Shown here: in pieces, positions 6,150 through 13,649 of the stretch | How positions within the stretch are numbered: position 1 is the first letter of the stretch | How the letters are laid out: each line of letters starts with the position of its first letter | Source: Chthonomonas sp. UBA6659 | Lineage (GTDB): Bacteria; Armatimonadota; Fimbriimonadia; Fimbriimonadales; Fimbriimonadaceae | Direction of reading: 5' to 3' | DNA: 17,778 nt | Assembly: GCA_002455425.1 (NCBI GenBank) | Contig: DKKT01000012.1 | Span: 40,868 to 58,645, forward strand | Translations under genes and position numbers: made by a program | The notes under the pieces: generated by a model | The model's database searches: none | What the model was told of the DNA's origin: nothing | Seen by the model: only the letters and a program-made list of their open reading frames with translations

Positions 6150-6749
6150 GTGAGCGGATTCGCAACATTAACCGGGAAGATTGCCGTCTACGCGGCCGAT
6201 CACGTGGACACCGACCGCATCATCCCGGCGCGGTTTCTTTCGATGGTCACCCGGCAAGGGTATGGCGAGCTCCTGTTCGCGGATATTCGCGACGCCTCGT
6301 TCCCCCTCGATCTACCCGAAGCGAAAGGGGCGACGATCCTCGTCGTGGGCACGAACTTCGGAAGCGGATCGTCGCGCGAGCACGCCGTGTGGGCTATCCA
6401 GCAAGCCGGGTACAAGGTCGTGATCGCGCGGCGCGAGGCCGAGAGTCCCGGGTACAGCGACATCTTCCGGCAAAATGCGGCGAACTGCGGATTGCTTCTC
6501 GTCGAACTCGACGCCTCCGAACACGCCCCGTTCGTCGCGGCCGGATCAGGGGCGGAGGCGACCGTCGATTTACCGAATCAAACGGTCACTCTGGGCGGCA
6601 CGACGTACCGCTTCGACATCGCGCCCTCGCTGAAGGAGCAGATCGCCGCGGGGCTTGACTTGATCGGCACCACGCTTGTCTATGAACCGCAGATCGCCGA
6701 ATACGAGCGCTCGCAGACGGCATTCGTGCCCCCGCGGCACGCTTCTTGA
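6150..6749 (+). CDS. leuD: 3-isopropylmalate dehydratase, small subunit
   Basis: The 199-residue protein matches the swivelling small domain of the aconitase superfamily. It has DHVDTDRIIPARFL near the N-terminus, the signature NFGSGSSREHA at 69-79, and DIFRQNAANCGLLLVEL further on. Together with LeuC it isomerises 2-isopropylmalate to 3-isopropylmalate in leucine biosynthesis, in the cytoplasm; LeuC supplies the Fe-S cluster. Length and motif order are those of bacterial LeuD. The GTG start at 6150 has no Shine-Dalgarno; a CACAAT hexamer 7 nt upstream suggests leaderless transcription. leuC and other leu genes are absent from the window. Homoaconitase or citraconate-type small subunits are alternatives that the sequence alone does not exclude. 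Confidence 0.88.
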   Translation: MSGFATLTGKIAVYAADHVDTDRIIPARFLSMVTRQGYGELLFADIRDASFPLDLPEAKGATILVVGTNFGSGSSREHAVWAIQQAGYKVVIARREAESPGYSDIFRQNAANCGLLLVELDASEHAPFVAAGSGAEATVDLPNQTVTLGGTTYRFDIAPSLKEQIAAGLDLIGTTLVYEPQIAEYERSQTAFVPPRHAS

Positions 6750-6760
6750 ATGGGAATGGC

Positions 6761-7273
6761 ATGATGAATCTCTTCACCTCGACCCCTCTCGCCCAGGTGG
6801 CTCCCGCCGGCGCACCTTCCAATGTGGAGTTGCTTCTCGTGAGCATCGTCCCCACGGTCGTCGGGCTTCTCCTGTTCTGGTTCGGGATCAAAGCCGAAGA
6901 AAGCGGGGCTGCAAAGTTCATCAAGTGGATCGCGCTCGTGCCGCTTCTCGTCGGCCTTTTCATCGGGTACGGGTACTGGCAGCAGGTGACAGGTGACCTC
7001 GGTGACTTCTATCGAGCCAACTACCTGATCAACCGCAAGGTGGTCTTTTTCCATCTCGCGTTCTATCTTCCCATCGTCGGCTTGGTGGGTCTCGGCGTGT
7101 GGACTTTCCTTCTCAAGCGCAAGGGCGAGCGCGCGCCCACTGAGGAGGAGGTGTACGAAGAGGAATACTTCGAGGAAGAGGAGTACGTCGACGAGGAGCC
7201 CCTCGAAGAAGTGGACGAGGAGGTCTACGTCGAGGACGAGACTCCCGAAGACGAGCCGCCGGCTAAGCCATGA
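6761..7273 (+). CDS. Three-helix membrane protein with acidic C-terminal tail, unknown function
   Basis: I do not recognise a named family. From the ATG at 6761 it has 170 residues. Predicted membrane helices lie at about 22-42, 52-72 and 94-118, followed by a tail (about 121-170) dominated by Glu and Asp with interspersed Tyr and Val (EEEVYEEEYFEEEEYVDEEP) and ending in Pro/Lys. The KRK at the end of helix 3 suggests the tail faces the cytoplasm. A TTG at 6746 overlapping the leuD stop would add five residues; neither start has a strong Shine-Dalgarno. It follows leuD by 11 bp and overlaps the next gene by 4 bp (ATGA), so it is probably co-transcribed with both. Confidence 0.75.
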   Translation: MMNLFTSTPLAQVAPAGAPSNVELLLVSIVPTVVGLLLFWFGIKAEESGAAKFIKWIALVPLLVGLFIGYGYWQQVTGDLGDFYRANYLINRKVVFFHLAFYLPIVGLVGLGVWTFLLKRKGERAPTEEEVYEEEYFEEEEYVDEEPLEEVDEEVYVEDETPEDEPPAKP

Positions 7274-8031
7274 GCCGCACCGACCCGCGTGATCAGTTCG
7301 GAGCGACGGCTCAGAGCTATCTGAACAGTCCCAGCCATAGCGACGCGGAGGAGCTTGCCCATTGCGTCGAACTGACGCGACCCCAAGGGGGACCGATTCT
7401 CGACGTGGGAACCGGTGCTGGCCACCTCGCCTACGCGTTCTCACCGCGTTGTTCGCGGGTCGTCGCGCTCGACGTTACTCCGGAGATGCTGGAGATTGTC
7501 GAGTCGGAGGCGGCGAAGCGGGGCCTTTCGAACATCGAGAGCTGCCTTGCCCCCGCGGAAGCCCTTCCGTTTCCGGTTGAGACGTTCGAAGGCGTGGCGA
7601 CCCGTACGGCTGCCCATCACTTCGATGATCGGGAGGCCTTTCTCGACGAGGCGTTCCGGGTTACCAAACCTGGAGGCTGGCTGCTCGTCGTCGATACGAC
7701 GGGGATTGAGGAGCCGCTTGCGGACGAGGGCCTCGATCGGTTCGAGCGCGAACGAGATCCGTCCCATCGGCGCAACTGGCCTCCCTCGATCTGGATTCAA
7801 GCGATCGGGGCCGCGGGATATCGGATCGAACATACGGAAGTCGTATCCCGAAGGCACGACTTCGAGCGATGGCTCGACCGCATGCGCGTCGAGGAACCGA
7901 TTCGGAGCCGCCTCCACGACGTCCTCGTCCACAGCGAGGGAGAGCTGCGCGACTACCTGAGCCCGGAGATTCGCGACGAACGGCTCACGTTCACGCTCCG
8001 CCAGATCACCGTGTCGGCGACGAAGCCGTAA
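7270..8031 (+). CDS. Class I SAM-dependent methyltransferase (UbiE/Methyltransf_11 type)
   Basis: The 253-residue protein has the Rossmann-fold methyltransferase motifs. Motif I is ILDVGTGAG (43-51), Asp68 follows in VVALDVT as the SAM ribose-binding acid, then come APAEALPF and the post-motif EAFRVTKPGGWLLVVDT. The closest style is UbiE/COQ5-like or YcgJ-like enzymes acting on small molecules, but the substrate cannot be read from sequence. The start ATG overlaps the stop of the acidic-tail membrane protein. The 3' end overlaps the convergent quinate-dehydrogenase-like gene by 26 bp, with no terminator between them. A menaquinone or ubiquinone role is not supported by neighbours. Confidence 0.85.
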   Translation: MSRTDPRDQFGATAQSYLNSPSHSDAEELAHCVELTRPQGGPILDVGTGAGHLAYAFSPRCSRVVALDVTPEMLEIVESEAAKRGLSNIESCLAPAEALPFPVETFEGVATRTAAHHFDDREAFLDEAFRVTKPGGWLLVVDTTGIEEPLADEGLDRFERERDPSHRRNWPPSIWIQAIGAAGYRIEHTEVVSRRHDFERWLDRMRVEEPIRSRLHDVLVHSEGELRDYLSPEIRDERLTFTLRQITVSATKP

Positions 8032-8944
8032 GTTCGGGCGAGGCTTGAAGGTCGATCACGTTCGGAGCCCAGCCGAGTTCTTTGAGCACGCCGATGTAGT
8101 CCTGCTCGGTCAGTTCGCTCGGAGGTCGTCCGAGGAGGGCGACGATCACCCCCTCCATCACGTTCGTGGCAAACGTCTCGCCCCCCATCATCGGGGTGGT
8201 CGTGATTGCACGCGCGGTACCGGCCCGGGCCAGCCACTCGAGGTTCGCTTTCCGTAGGCTTTGCGTGATGATCGTCTTGCCATCGAGGCGATCCGGTGCG
8301 TAGCGCATGATGTAGAGCGAGTCGCCGGCGATCACGGTCGCCCAATCGAAGACCTTCGTGAACTTGGGCGTGCGCGACTCCTGCTTTTCGCCAGTCGGAT
8401 AGAACCACTGGAACGGCAGCTTCGTGATGATGGGGAGCGCAATCGCGCCGATCCGGTTGACCGCACGGTAGCTCCGCACCTTGATCGGCAGTCCGAGGCC
8501 GAACATCAGGTCGCCATACACGACGTTCGGGCACAACTCGTCGAGCGCTTGCGCCATCCCGTAACGATCGACCGCGGAAACGAGGAGGACCCGTTCCTGG
8601 GCAAAGTCGACGGTGCCTTCGCGCTGGAGGCGATGGATCGTTTCCCGCTCGAGCGTGTGTTTCAGCCCGCTCCCGTCCACGACCGGAGTCTTGACCGCGC
8701 CTTGGATGAGGTTCCGAATCTCGCGAAAGGCGTACTTGCGCTCGCCGATGACCACGTAGATGTCGGCCCCTCCGACGCCGAGGGCGTCGACTTGGCCGTC
8801 GAGCTCTCGGAACAGCGACGCGAACTTCAGCCGGTCCCCGTCGGTGCCGATCCGTTCGATGACGAACTGCTCACCGAGAATCTCGACCTCGTGGCGCTTG
8901 TTGCGCTTGCTCGTGCCGAGACTGACGGAGACGACGTGCTTCAT
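8006..8944 (-). CDS. Quinate 5-dehydrogenase-like family protein (function unproven)
   Basis: The 312-residue protein resembles, from memory, a family labelled quinate 5-dehydrogenase in Deinococcus-Thermus and related genomes. Recognisable blocks are VSVSLGTSKRNKRHEVEILG at the start, IERIGTDGD, VDALGVGGADIY, TPVVDGSGLKHTLER, VLLVSAVDRYGMA, YGDLMFGLGLP, WFYPTGEKQE and TTTPMMGGETFATNVMEG. No classical GxGxxG NAD-binding loop stands out, and no shikimate or quinate pathway gene is nearby, so the enzymatic label is doubtful. No signal peptide is seen, so it should be cytoplasmic. It starts 2 bp after the stop of the upstream exported protein, is last in the leftward cluster, and overlaps the methyltransferase gene tail-to-tail. 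Confidence 0.65.
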   Translation of the reverse strand: MKHVVSVSLGTSKRNKRHEVEILGEQFVIERIGTDGDRLKFASLFRELDGQVDALGVGGADIYVVIGERKYAFREIRNLIQGAVKTPVVDGSGLKHTLERETIHRLQREGTVDFAQERVLLVSAVDRYGMAQALDELCPNVVYGDLMFGLGLPIKVRSYRAVNRIGAIALPIITKLPFQWFYPTGEKQESRTPKFTKVFDWATVIAGDSLYIMRYAPDRLDGKTIITQSLRKANLEWLARAGTARAITTTPMMGGETFATNVMEGVIVALLGRPPSELTEQDYIGVLKELGWAPNVIDLQASPELTASSPTR

Positions 8945-8946
8945 CG

Positions 8947-10200
8947 CTAGTCGGCCTTGGGTCGAATTGGGAGCAAGATTGTCGTCTGCACGACCGAGTC
9001 GCCGATCTTGGCCTTGAACGTGATCGGGAACGCTCCCTGGGCGCCCTGGGGTGCGACCAGTTGGAGCCCGACCCGCTGGCTTCCGCGCGAAGAGTAGATG
9101 ATGAACTTCCGATAGCCGCCCCGAGGCGCGGTCCAGCCCTCAGGAACTTCGATCGAAAACTCGCCATCGACCCGGAGGCGGGTCTGGGAACGGATCGTCA
9201 CGCTGCCCGCGATCGTCTGTCCCTCCTGCTTGACGGTGGTGTTCATCGGCAAGTTGACATCGAAGACGACCGCGGGCGCGACGAGGAAGCTTGTCTCCAC
9301 GATCGCCTCTTGGCCGTTCGCGTCGGTGAGCTTGCCTTGCATCACCCGATAACCGGTCGTGGCGGTCGAGGCGACGTCGGTCTCGTAGTCGACGAAGCCC
9401 CGGCCACGACGGTTGAGCGAGGGGAACGGCTTGGATGTCGACGTGGTGGAATCCTTGAGAAGGCCCATCATGCGCAATTCGATCCGGTCGAAGCGCGCGG
9501 TCCGGTTCGGATTGGTGAAATTCAGCCGGATCCGGATCGAATCGCCAGGAACGACACTGCGGGCCACGTACTCGGAAACCCACTCCATCCCGATCGGCAG
9601 ACCGCGATTGCGATCACGGCTCATCGTCAGCGGGAAGGTGCGCCGTGGCACGTAGGCGGCCGGCGTCGCGCCGCCCGATTCGATCGCATTGCCACGGAGG
9701 GCGAGCTTGCTCGACTCACCGATGTACGGAAGGAAGAGTGCAAGGAGCTTGATCTCGCAAAGCCAGCTGTCGGCGGTCTGATTGCCCGCCATCTGGAGCA
9801 TGCCTTCGAGCAGGGGCGATTCCTCCCAGATCGGGCCGTTGCGTTGGGTCGCATCAAGGAGCCGCGCGGTGTAGATCGGCCCTTGCGGGCCCCAGGCGGC
9901 GCGGATTTCGAGGTTATCCCGGCCGACGAGCCAGCCGTCGCCCCTGAGGTCGAGCGACCACACGATATCTCGGCCCGTGGCGGCCTTGCCGGCGAGATAG
10001 AGCACTCCCGGCTCCCATTGCATCCAGGACTCGAGGCCGCCGCTGCTGGAAAGAGGATCCCATTCCTCGGGTTCCATCTGTCCGTCCATCTTCGGCGTCA
10101 GCGCGAGCCGGATCGGCTCGCGAACGTCGAAGAGTTCGCCGAACGCACCTGGTTCGGTCAACTGACCCACGAAGGCATACGAGGCGAGGAGCGCCAACAT
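8947..10200 (-). CDS. Exported protein with CBM9/DOMON-like domain and C-terminal beta-sandwich
   Basis: From the ATG at 10200 it has 417 residues with a short hydrophobic N-terminus (MLALLASYAFVGQ). Residues about 32-185 look like the CBM9-like fold found in secreted bacterial proteins: LTPKMDGQMEPEEWDPL, then IVWSLDLRGDGW, DNLEIRAAW, and TADSWLCEIKL. The remaining 200 residues are beta-rich with no enzymatic motif (PGDSIRIRLNFTNPNRTARFD; FSIEVPEGWTAPRGGYRKF) and recall NEW3-like alpha-galactosidase-associated or other Ig-like sandwiches. A carbohydrate- or heme-binding role is possible but unproven. A longer in-frame start would run into the AI-2E permease gene, so ATG 10200 is preferred. 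It lies 41 bp after the permease and 2 bp before the quinate-dehydrogenase-like gene. Confidence 0.7.
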   Translation of the reverse strand: MLALLASYAFVGQLTEPGAFGELFDVREPIRLALTPKMDGQMEPEEWDPLSSSGGLESWMQWEPGVLYLAGKAATGRDIVWSLDLRGDGWLVGRDNLEIRAAWGPQGPIYTARLLDATQRNGPIWEESPLLEGMLQMAGNQTADSWLCEIKLLALFLPYIGESSKLALRGNAIESGGATPAAYVPRRTFPLTMSRDRNRGLPIGMEWVSEYVARSVVPGDSIRIRLNFTNPNRTARFDRIELRMMGLLKDSTTSTSKPFPSLNRRGRGFVDYETDVASTATTGYRVMQGKLTDANGQEAIVETSFLVAPAVVFDVNLPMNTTVKQEGQTIAGSVTIRSQTRLRVDGEFSIEVPEGWTAPRGGYRKFIIYSSRGSQRVGLQLVAPQGAQGAFPITFKAKIGDSVVQTTILLPIRPKAD

Positions 10201-10241
10201 GGGTCTAGTTTGCCTGATGGAGCCCGCGAATGTGCAGGCGG

Positions 10242-11453
10242 TCAGACTTCCGAGGCAGAACGATGCCGTAACGGAACGACAGGGAGCTTGAGATCGGCCG
10301 AACTTGACCCCGAGGTCACCTTGAGCACGCGCTCGAGGATGATCTTCACGGTGCCCGCGAGAGGGAACGCGATGATCATCCCGACGAGGCCGAAGAGCGC
10401 CCCGCCGCTGAAGATGACGAACATGCTGACGAGCGGGTGGAGACCGAGGGCCTGCCCTACGAGGTTCGGGTACACGAACTGGTCGAACGAGAACGAGATC
10501 GCGTAGAAGCAGACCACTACAAAGAGCGCGTAGTACCACGACGAGTCGAACGCCAGGAACCAGTTTCCGCTTTGCCCGCTGAGGCCGGTCAAGAGAAAGA
10601 GCGTGACCGCGCTCATCAGGGCGCCGACGATCGGGATCATGTAGAACACGCCTGCAAGGACCGCGAGCAAGATCGCGTAGGGTGCCCCGAGAATGGTCAG
10701 GACCGCCGCCATCACCGCCATGTAAGTCAGAACCGTGATCGTCACCCCCCGAAGGTACTTCACGAAGACTTCGCCAACGTCACGCAGGATCGAGATCGTC
10801 TCGGCACGGATGGAAGGGGGAATCCAGGATTGCGACCGGACCTTGAACTGCTCGAAGTCCATGAGCATCATGAACGCGAACAGGGGGGTGAACAGCAGGA
10901 ACAGCATTTGCGAGGCGGCCGTGCCCACAAGGCCGAGGAAGCTGTTGAAGAAGTTCTGTACCACCCCGGCGATATCTTCGCGGTGCGGTTCGACGTATTG
11001 CTCCATGATCGCACGCCGGGTGGTCGGGAGCCCGAATCGTTCGAGGGTCGCCTGGTTGCTCTCGAGAAACCGGTCGATCTTTCCCGTGGTTCCCTGTGGT
11101 TGGGCCTGTACGGCCGGATTCCATCGGAGGAAGAAATTGTCGTTCGCGTTTTCTTCGGACAGCTGCTGGGTCAAGCTCTGGAACTGGTCGCGAAAGCTCG
11201 ACAACTGGCTGTTCATCGAGGGCACGAGCAAAAAGCCGAGCCCGGTCATGACGGCGAAGAACGCCACGAAGACCAGCGAAACCGCTGTCAATCGCTTGTA
11301 GCCCTTGAGCCGCAGCTTACGGATCGTCGGGTCGAGGAGAATGCTGATCAGGAAGGCGATGGCGAACGGAAGCAGAATCCCGCGAACGAGATAGAGGAAC
11401 CAGATCGCGACCAGCACGACCCCGATCCAAACCGTGATCTTCCATCCGACCAT
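10242..11453 (-). CDS. AI-2E/PerM-family transporter (TqsA/YdiK type)
   Basis: The 403-residue protein starts at the ATG at 11453 (MVGWKITVWIGVV). It has the typical layout of the family: two N-terminal helices, a third helix (LTAVSLVFVAFFAVMTGLGFLL), a long polar segment at about 80-165, then a C-terminal bundle of five helices. The C-terminal bundle contains VFVKYLRGVTITVLTYMAVMAA, IPIVGALMSAVT, and FVYPNLVGQALGLHPLVSMFVIFSGGALFGLVGMIIAFPLAG. Family members export AI-2 (TqsA) or act as Na+/H+ antiporters; the substrate here is unknown. The polar segment is Gln/Asn-rich around residues 85-130, longer and less conserved than usual. It sits in the leftward cluster after the YtxH-like gene. A purine-rich GGGAGGGAGG element lies 18 nt upstream rather than at the normal Shine-Dalgarno distance. 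Confidence 0.9.
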   Translation of the reverse strand: MVGWKITVWIGVVLVAIWFLYLVRGILLPFAIAFLISILLDPTIRKLRLKGYKRLTAVSLVFVAFFAVMTGLGFLLVPSMNSQLSSFRDQFQSLTQQLSEENANDNFFLRWNPAVQAQPQGTTGKIDRFLESNQATLERFGLPTTRRAIMEQYVEPHREDIAGVVQNFFNSFLGLVGTAASQMLFLLFTPLFAFMMLMDFEQFKVRSQSWIPPSIRAETISILRDVGEVFVKYLRGVTITVLTYMAVMAAVLTILGAPYAILLAVLAGVFYMIPIVGALMSAVTLFLLTGLSGQSGNWFLAFDSSWYYALFVVVCFYAISFSFDQFVYPNLVGQALGLHPLVSMFVIFSGGALFGLVGMIIAFPLAGTVKIILERVLKVTSGSSSADLKLPVVPLRHRSASEV

Positions 11454-11469
11454 TTGAGTGTGGGGGTGG

Positions 11470-11490
11470 CCTCCCTCCCGGGGAGAGAGG
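11470..11490 (-). repeat. Short hairpin between the YtxH-like and AI-2E genes
   Basis: Minus-strand CCTCTCTCC and GGAGGGAGG pair over 9 bp (one G-U) around a 3-nt loop in the 56-bp gap before the permease. There is no T-run. It sequesters the only purine-rich stretch upstream of the permease start, so it may be a processing hairpin or modulate translation. Confidence 0.4.
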
Positions 11491-11509
11491 CTTGGAGAAC
11501 AATCGTGGA

Positions 11510-11740
11510 CTACGCGCCGACTTCCTCGTGGGCGGCATGGCCGCCGCGCTTGGCGCGTTGCTCGGCAACCCACTCCTCGGTCTTGCCCTTGAGCTCCTTG
11601 ACCTTGTTGGTCAAATCACCGCGAAGCTCCGAACCCGCTTTCGGGGCGAAAAGCAAACCGGCGGCGGCACCGATCAACGCACCGAGGCCGAAGCCGGCGA
11701 GAAGGTACACCAACACATTCTTGTCATCAGAGTCTGCCAT
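11510..11740 (-). CDS. YtxH-domain small membrane protein
   Basis: The 76-residue protein has one membrane helix (LVYLLAGFGLGALIGAAAGLLFAPKAGSELR, about 8-30). This is followed by the hallmark APKAGSELR and a charged amphipathic segment (DLTNKVKELKGKTEEWVAEQRAKRG). This matches the YtxH/general-stress small protein family, whose role is poorly defined (stress or envelope-associated). A GGAGG Shine-Dalgarno lies 10 nt before the ATG. It follows the coiled-coil membrane protein by 15 bp and precedes the AI-2E permease, so it is part of the leftward cluster. Confidence 0.85.
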   Translation of the reverse strand: MADSDDKNVLVYLLAGFGLGALIGAAAGLLFAPKAGSELRGDLTNKVKELKGKTEEWVAEQRAKRGGHAAHEEVGA

Positions 11741-11755
11741 TTGAAAGAAACCTCC

Positions 11756-12154
11756 TTACTCCGTTTCGTCGGAGTCACGTCGACTCCTTCGCCTTAAGTA
11801 TGCCGCAAGGAGCTGCCCTCCGAATAGGACGGCTGCCTGGACCAGGTTCGTCGACCGACCTCCCGAAGCCAATTGGGCTAGGGCGGGGGCCAACGCGGGC
11901 CTCTCCGCAGCGTTCGATTCGCGCAGCTCGGCGATCTTCTTGTCCTGGTCCTTGACCTCGATGCTGAGCATCAGGACCTGGTCTTCGAGCTTCTTCATCT
12001 CGGCCTGCATCGCTCGGAGGCGCGCGGCCAGCAGGCCGACGCAAAGGGCAAGCACGAGACCGAGCGCGAGTGCGAATCCTGCGAGCACGCCCCGGAGTAT
12101 GCCCGAAACCCCGGGTTCGGCCGGGGCTAGGTATTCTCGCGCGGGAATTGGCAT
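11756..12154 (-). CDS. Small membrane protein with coiled coil, unknown function
   Basis: I do not recognise a family. The 132-residue reading has a proline-containing N-terminus, a membrane helix at about 22-44 (VLAGFALALGLVLALCVGLLAA), a heptad-like charged coiled coil at 46-80 (MQAEMKKLEDQVLMLSIEVKDQDKKI), and a second hydrophobic stretch at 103-120 ending in RRRSRR. The ATG at 12154 overlaps the plsY ATG on the other strand. An alternative GTG at 12088 would remove the N-terminal 22 residues, keep the membrane helix and leave a 64-bp promoter gap; I cannot decide between them. It is the first gene of the leftward cluster, 15 bp before the YtxH-like gene. The pairing of a coiled-coil single-helix protein with YtxH hints at a membrane-stress module, which is inference. 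Confidence 0.65.
   Translation of the reverse strand: MPIPAREYLAPAEPGVSGILRGVLAGFALALGLVLALCVGLLAARLRAMQAEMKKLEDQVLMLSIEVKDQDKKIAELRESNAAERPALAPALAQLASGGRSTNLVQAAVLFGGQLLAAYLRRRSRRDSDETE
12103..12120. promoter_or_regulatory. Near-palindrome at the divergent junction
   Basis: CCGAAACCCCGGGTTCGG is symmetrical apart from one mismatched pair. It lies between the plsY start and the alternative GTG start of the leftward cluster. If the leftward gene begins at 12088, this would be an intergenic operator candidate serving both clusters. A -10-like TATTCT lies at 12132-12137 facing plsY, but no -35 is evident. Confidence 0.3.
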
Positions 12155-12839
12155 GCCTTGGCTGAACTTCGCAATCCTGATCGTCGCCGCCTACGGGGTC
12201 GGGTCGCTTCCCCTCGGTTATTGGATCGTGCGACGCCGCGGCATCGACATCACCAAGGTCGGGAGCGGGAATCCGGGCGCGACCAACGTTTGGCGCGTCT
12301 GCGGCTGGAAGCTCGGTCTTGTCGTCTTCGTCCTGGACGTTTTGAAGGGCCTCGTGCCGGCCCTCGCGGCTCAGCAACTCCTGGGCCGTCAGGATGCCGC
12401 CTTCGCCTGCGGGTTCGCCGCGATTCTCGGACACTCGCTTTCGCCGTTCCTCGGCTTCAAGGGTGGGAAGGGAATCAGCACCGGGCTCGGAGCGCTTCTC
12501 GGTAGCTCGCCGGTCGTGGCCTTGCTCGCCCTGAGTGCGTTCATCGTCGTCGTGCTCCTCACCCGCTACGTGAGTCTTGCCAGCCTCGTCGCCGCGCCGG
12601 CGATGGTCGTCGCAGGCATCCTCACCGGCGATTCGCCGATCCTGATCGGTGCCTACGGCGTCCTGGCCCTCTTCATCGTTTTCCGGCACCGGGCCAACAT
12701 CGCCCGGCTCATCGCGGGGACCGAGCCGAAGTTCGGGCAGAAGAAGAATCCCGAGCCCGGTGAGGAGACGGCATCGAACGGGACCCGTGAAAGCGTTCTG
12801 CCCGAGCCGGAACCGGTCGGCGCACCCACCGAGGAATAG
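12153..12839 (+). CDS. plsY: Acyl-phosphate:glycerol-3-phosphate acyltransferase PlsY
   Basis: The 228-residue integral membrane enzyme transfers an acyl group from acyl-phosphate (made by PlsX) to glycerol-3-phosphate, the first step of phospholipid synthesis. All three PlsY motifs are visible: GSGNPGATNV (37-46), GFKGGKGIST (101-110) and RHRANIARLIAGTE (178-191). The usual multi-helix pattern is present, starting FAILIVAAYGVGSLPLGYWI. A soluble Pro/Glu-rich tail of about 35 residues (195-228) extends beyond the normal end of the family. The chosen ATG at 12153 is the one that begins the conserved first helix. It heads a tightly spaced rightward cluster, with 3 bp to the next gene. Confidence 0.95.
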   Translation: MPWLNFAILIVAAYGVGSLPLGYWIVRRRGIDITKVGSGNPGATNVWRVCGWKLGLVVFVLDVLKGLVPALAAQQLLGRQDAAFACGFAAILGHSLSPFLGFKGGKGISTGLGALLGSSPVVALLALSAFIVVVLLTRYVSLASLVAAPAMVVAGILTGDSPILIGAYGVLALFIVFRHRANIARLIAGTEPKFGQKKNPEPGEETASNGTRESVLPEPEPVGAPTEE

Positions 12840-12842
12840 GAC

Positions 12843-13634
12843 GTGACCTTCCAAGAACGCGTGCTCTCCGATCCCACGACCTTCGCACTGTCCGGCTTGG
12901 TGTGGGTGGTGGTCGCGCTTTGGGTCGTGTCGATGATCTCGTGGATGATCCAAGGCGATGTGGATGGCGGCTTCGGCATCGTAGCTTGCTTTGTCGCGAT
13001 CGTCCTCGGCGTGATGACCACGTCACCACCGGCGAAGGGGCTCACCCCGTACTTCTTTTCGGCGGTCGTCGGCACGATGATCACGTACCCGATCGTCCGG
13101 CGGTACCTGAACCGTCGTGAGATGAATCAGATGGACCTCGATCAGGTGGAGCGGGCCTACGAGGTGCTTCGTGAGCGTCCGGACAACCTCTCGGCGTTGC
13201 TCCGGATCGCCCGGGTACTGTACGAACGCGGGCTCGCTGAACACGCGGTCGCCCTGGGGCAAACGGCACTGAAGAATGTCCCCCGGGACCGGTTTCACGA
13301 CGAGTACCGCGAGCTCAACAAATGGAAAATGGCAACGCGCGACCCGGCACTTTTCGGGAGCGTAGCTTGTTTGCATTGTCGGGCTTCAAACGCACCAGGG
13401 ACGGTGTTTTGCTCTCGATGCCGGTCCCCGCTCATGTTGGACTACGTTCGTGGCGGATGGAATTCAGCCGGCGCCGGCAGGAAGCTGATCGCGGTCTGGA
13501 TCCTGCTCATGTTCGCGCTGGTCGGTGTGCCGCTCGCGACGCGGCTGCCGGCGGTGGGAACGGTCGCAACGATCGTGGTGCTGGTGGGGCTCGGTGCGTG
13601 GATCGCTTGGTTCGCCTTCCGTGAAAAGGCGTAG
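12843..13634 (+). CDS. Polytopic membrane protein with TPR-like helices and a zinc ribbon, unknown function
   Basis: The 263-residue protein starts at GTG 12843 with GAGGA 7 nt upstream. Membrane helices lie at about 14-36, 43-60 and 65-87. A soluble region (95-165) holds a TPR-like pair of helices (VERAYEVLRERPDNLSALLRIA and EHAVALGQTALKNVP). It then has CLHC (176-179) and CSRC (190-193), a four-cysteine zinc-ribbon knuckle pair, and finally two more helices at about 214-232 and 239-258. I do not recognise a named family for the whole protein. Topology puts the TPR and zinc ribbon on one side, most likely cytoplasmic. Embedded between plsY and the LptF-like gene, it could be a scaffold or regulator of envelope lipid assembly; this is inference. 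Confidence 0.75.
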   Translation: MTFQERVLSDPTTFALSGLVWVVVALWVVSMISWMIQGDVDGGFGIVACFVAIVLGVMTTSPPAKGLTPYFFSAVVGTMITYPIVRRYLNRREMNQMDLDQVERAYEVLRERPDNLSALLRIARVLYERGLAEHAVALGQTALKNVPRDRFHDEYRELNKWKMATRDPALFGSVACLHCRASNAPGTVFCSRCRSPLMLDYVRGGWNSAGAGRKLIAVWILLMFALVGVPLATRLPAVGTVATIVVLVGLGAWIAWFAFREKA

Positions 13635-13649
13635 TTCGGGCCGCATAAG

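Noticed and set aside
9061..10506. 481-codon plus-strand open frame opposite the CBM9-like gene.
   Set aside because: Its translation is Arg/Glu/His-rich shadow sequence without domains and it spans two opposite-strand genes; the minus-strand proteins have signal peptide and domain features.
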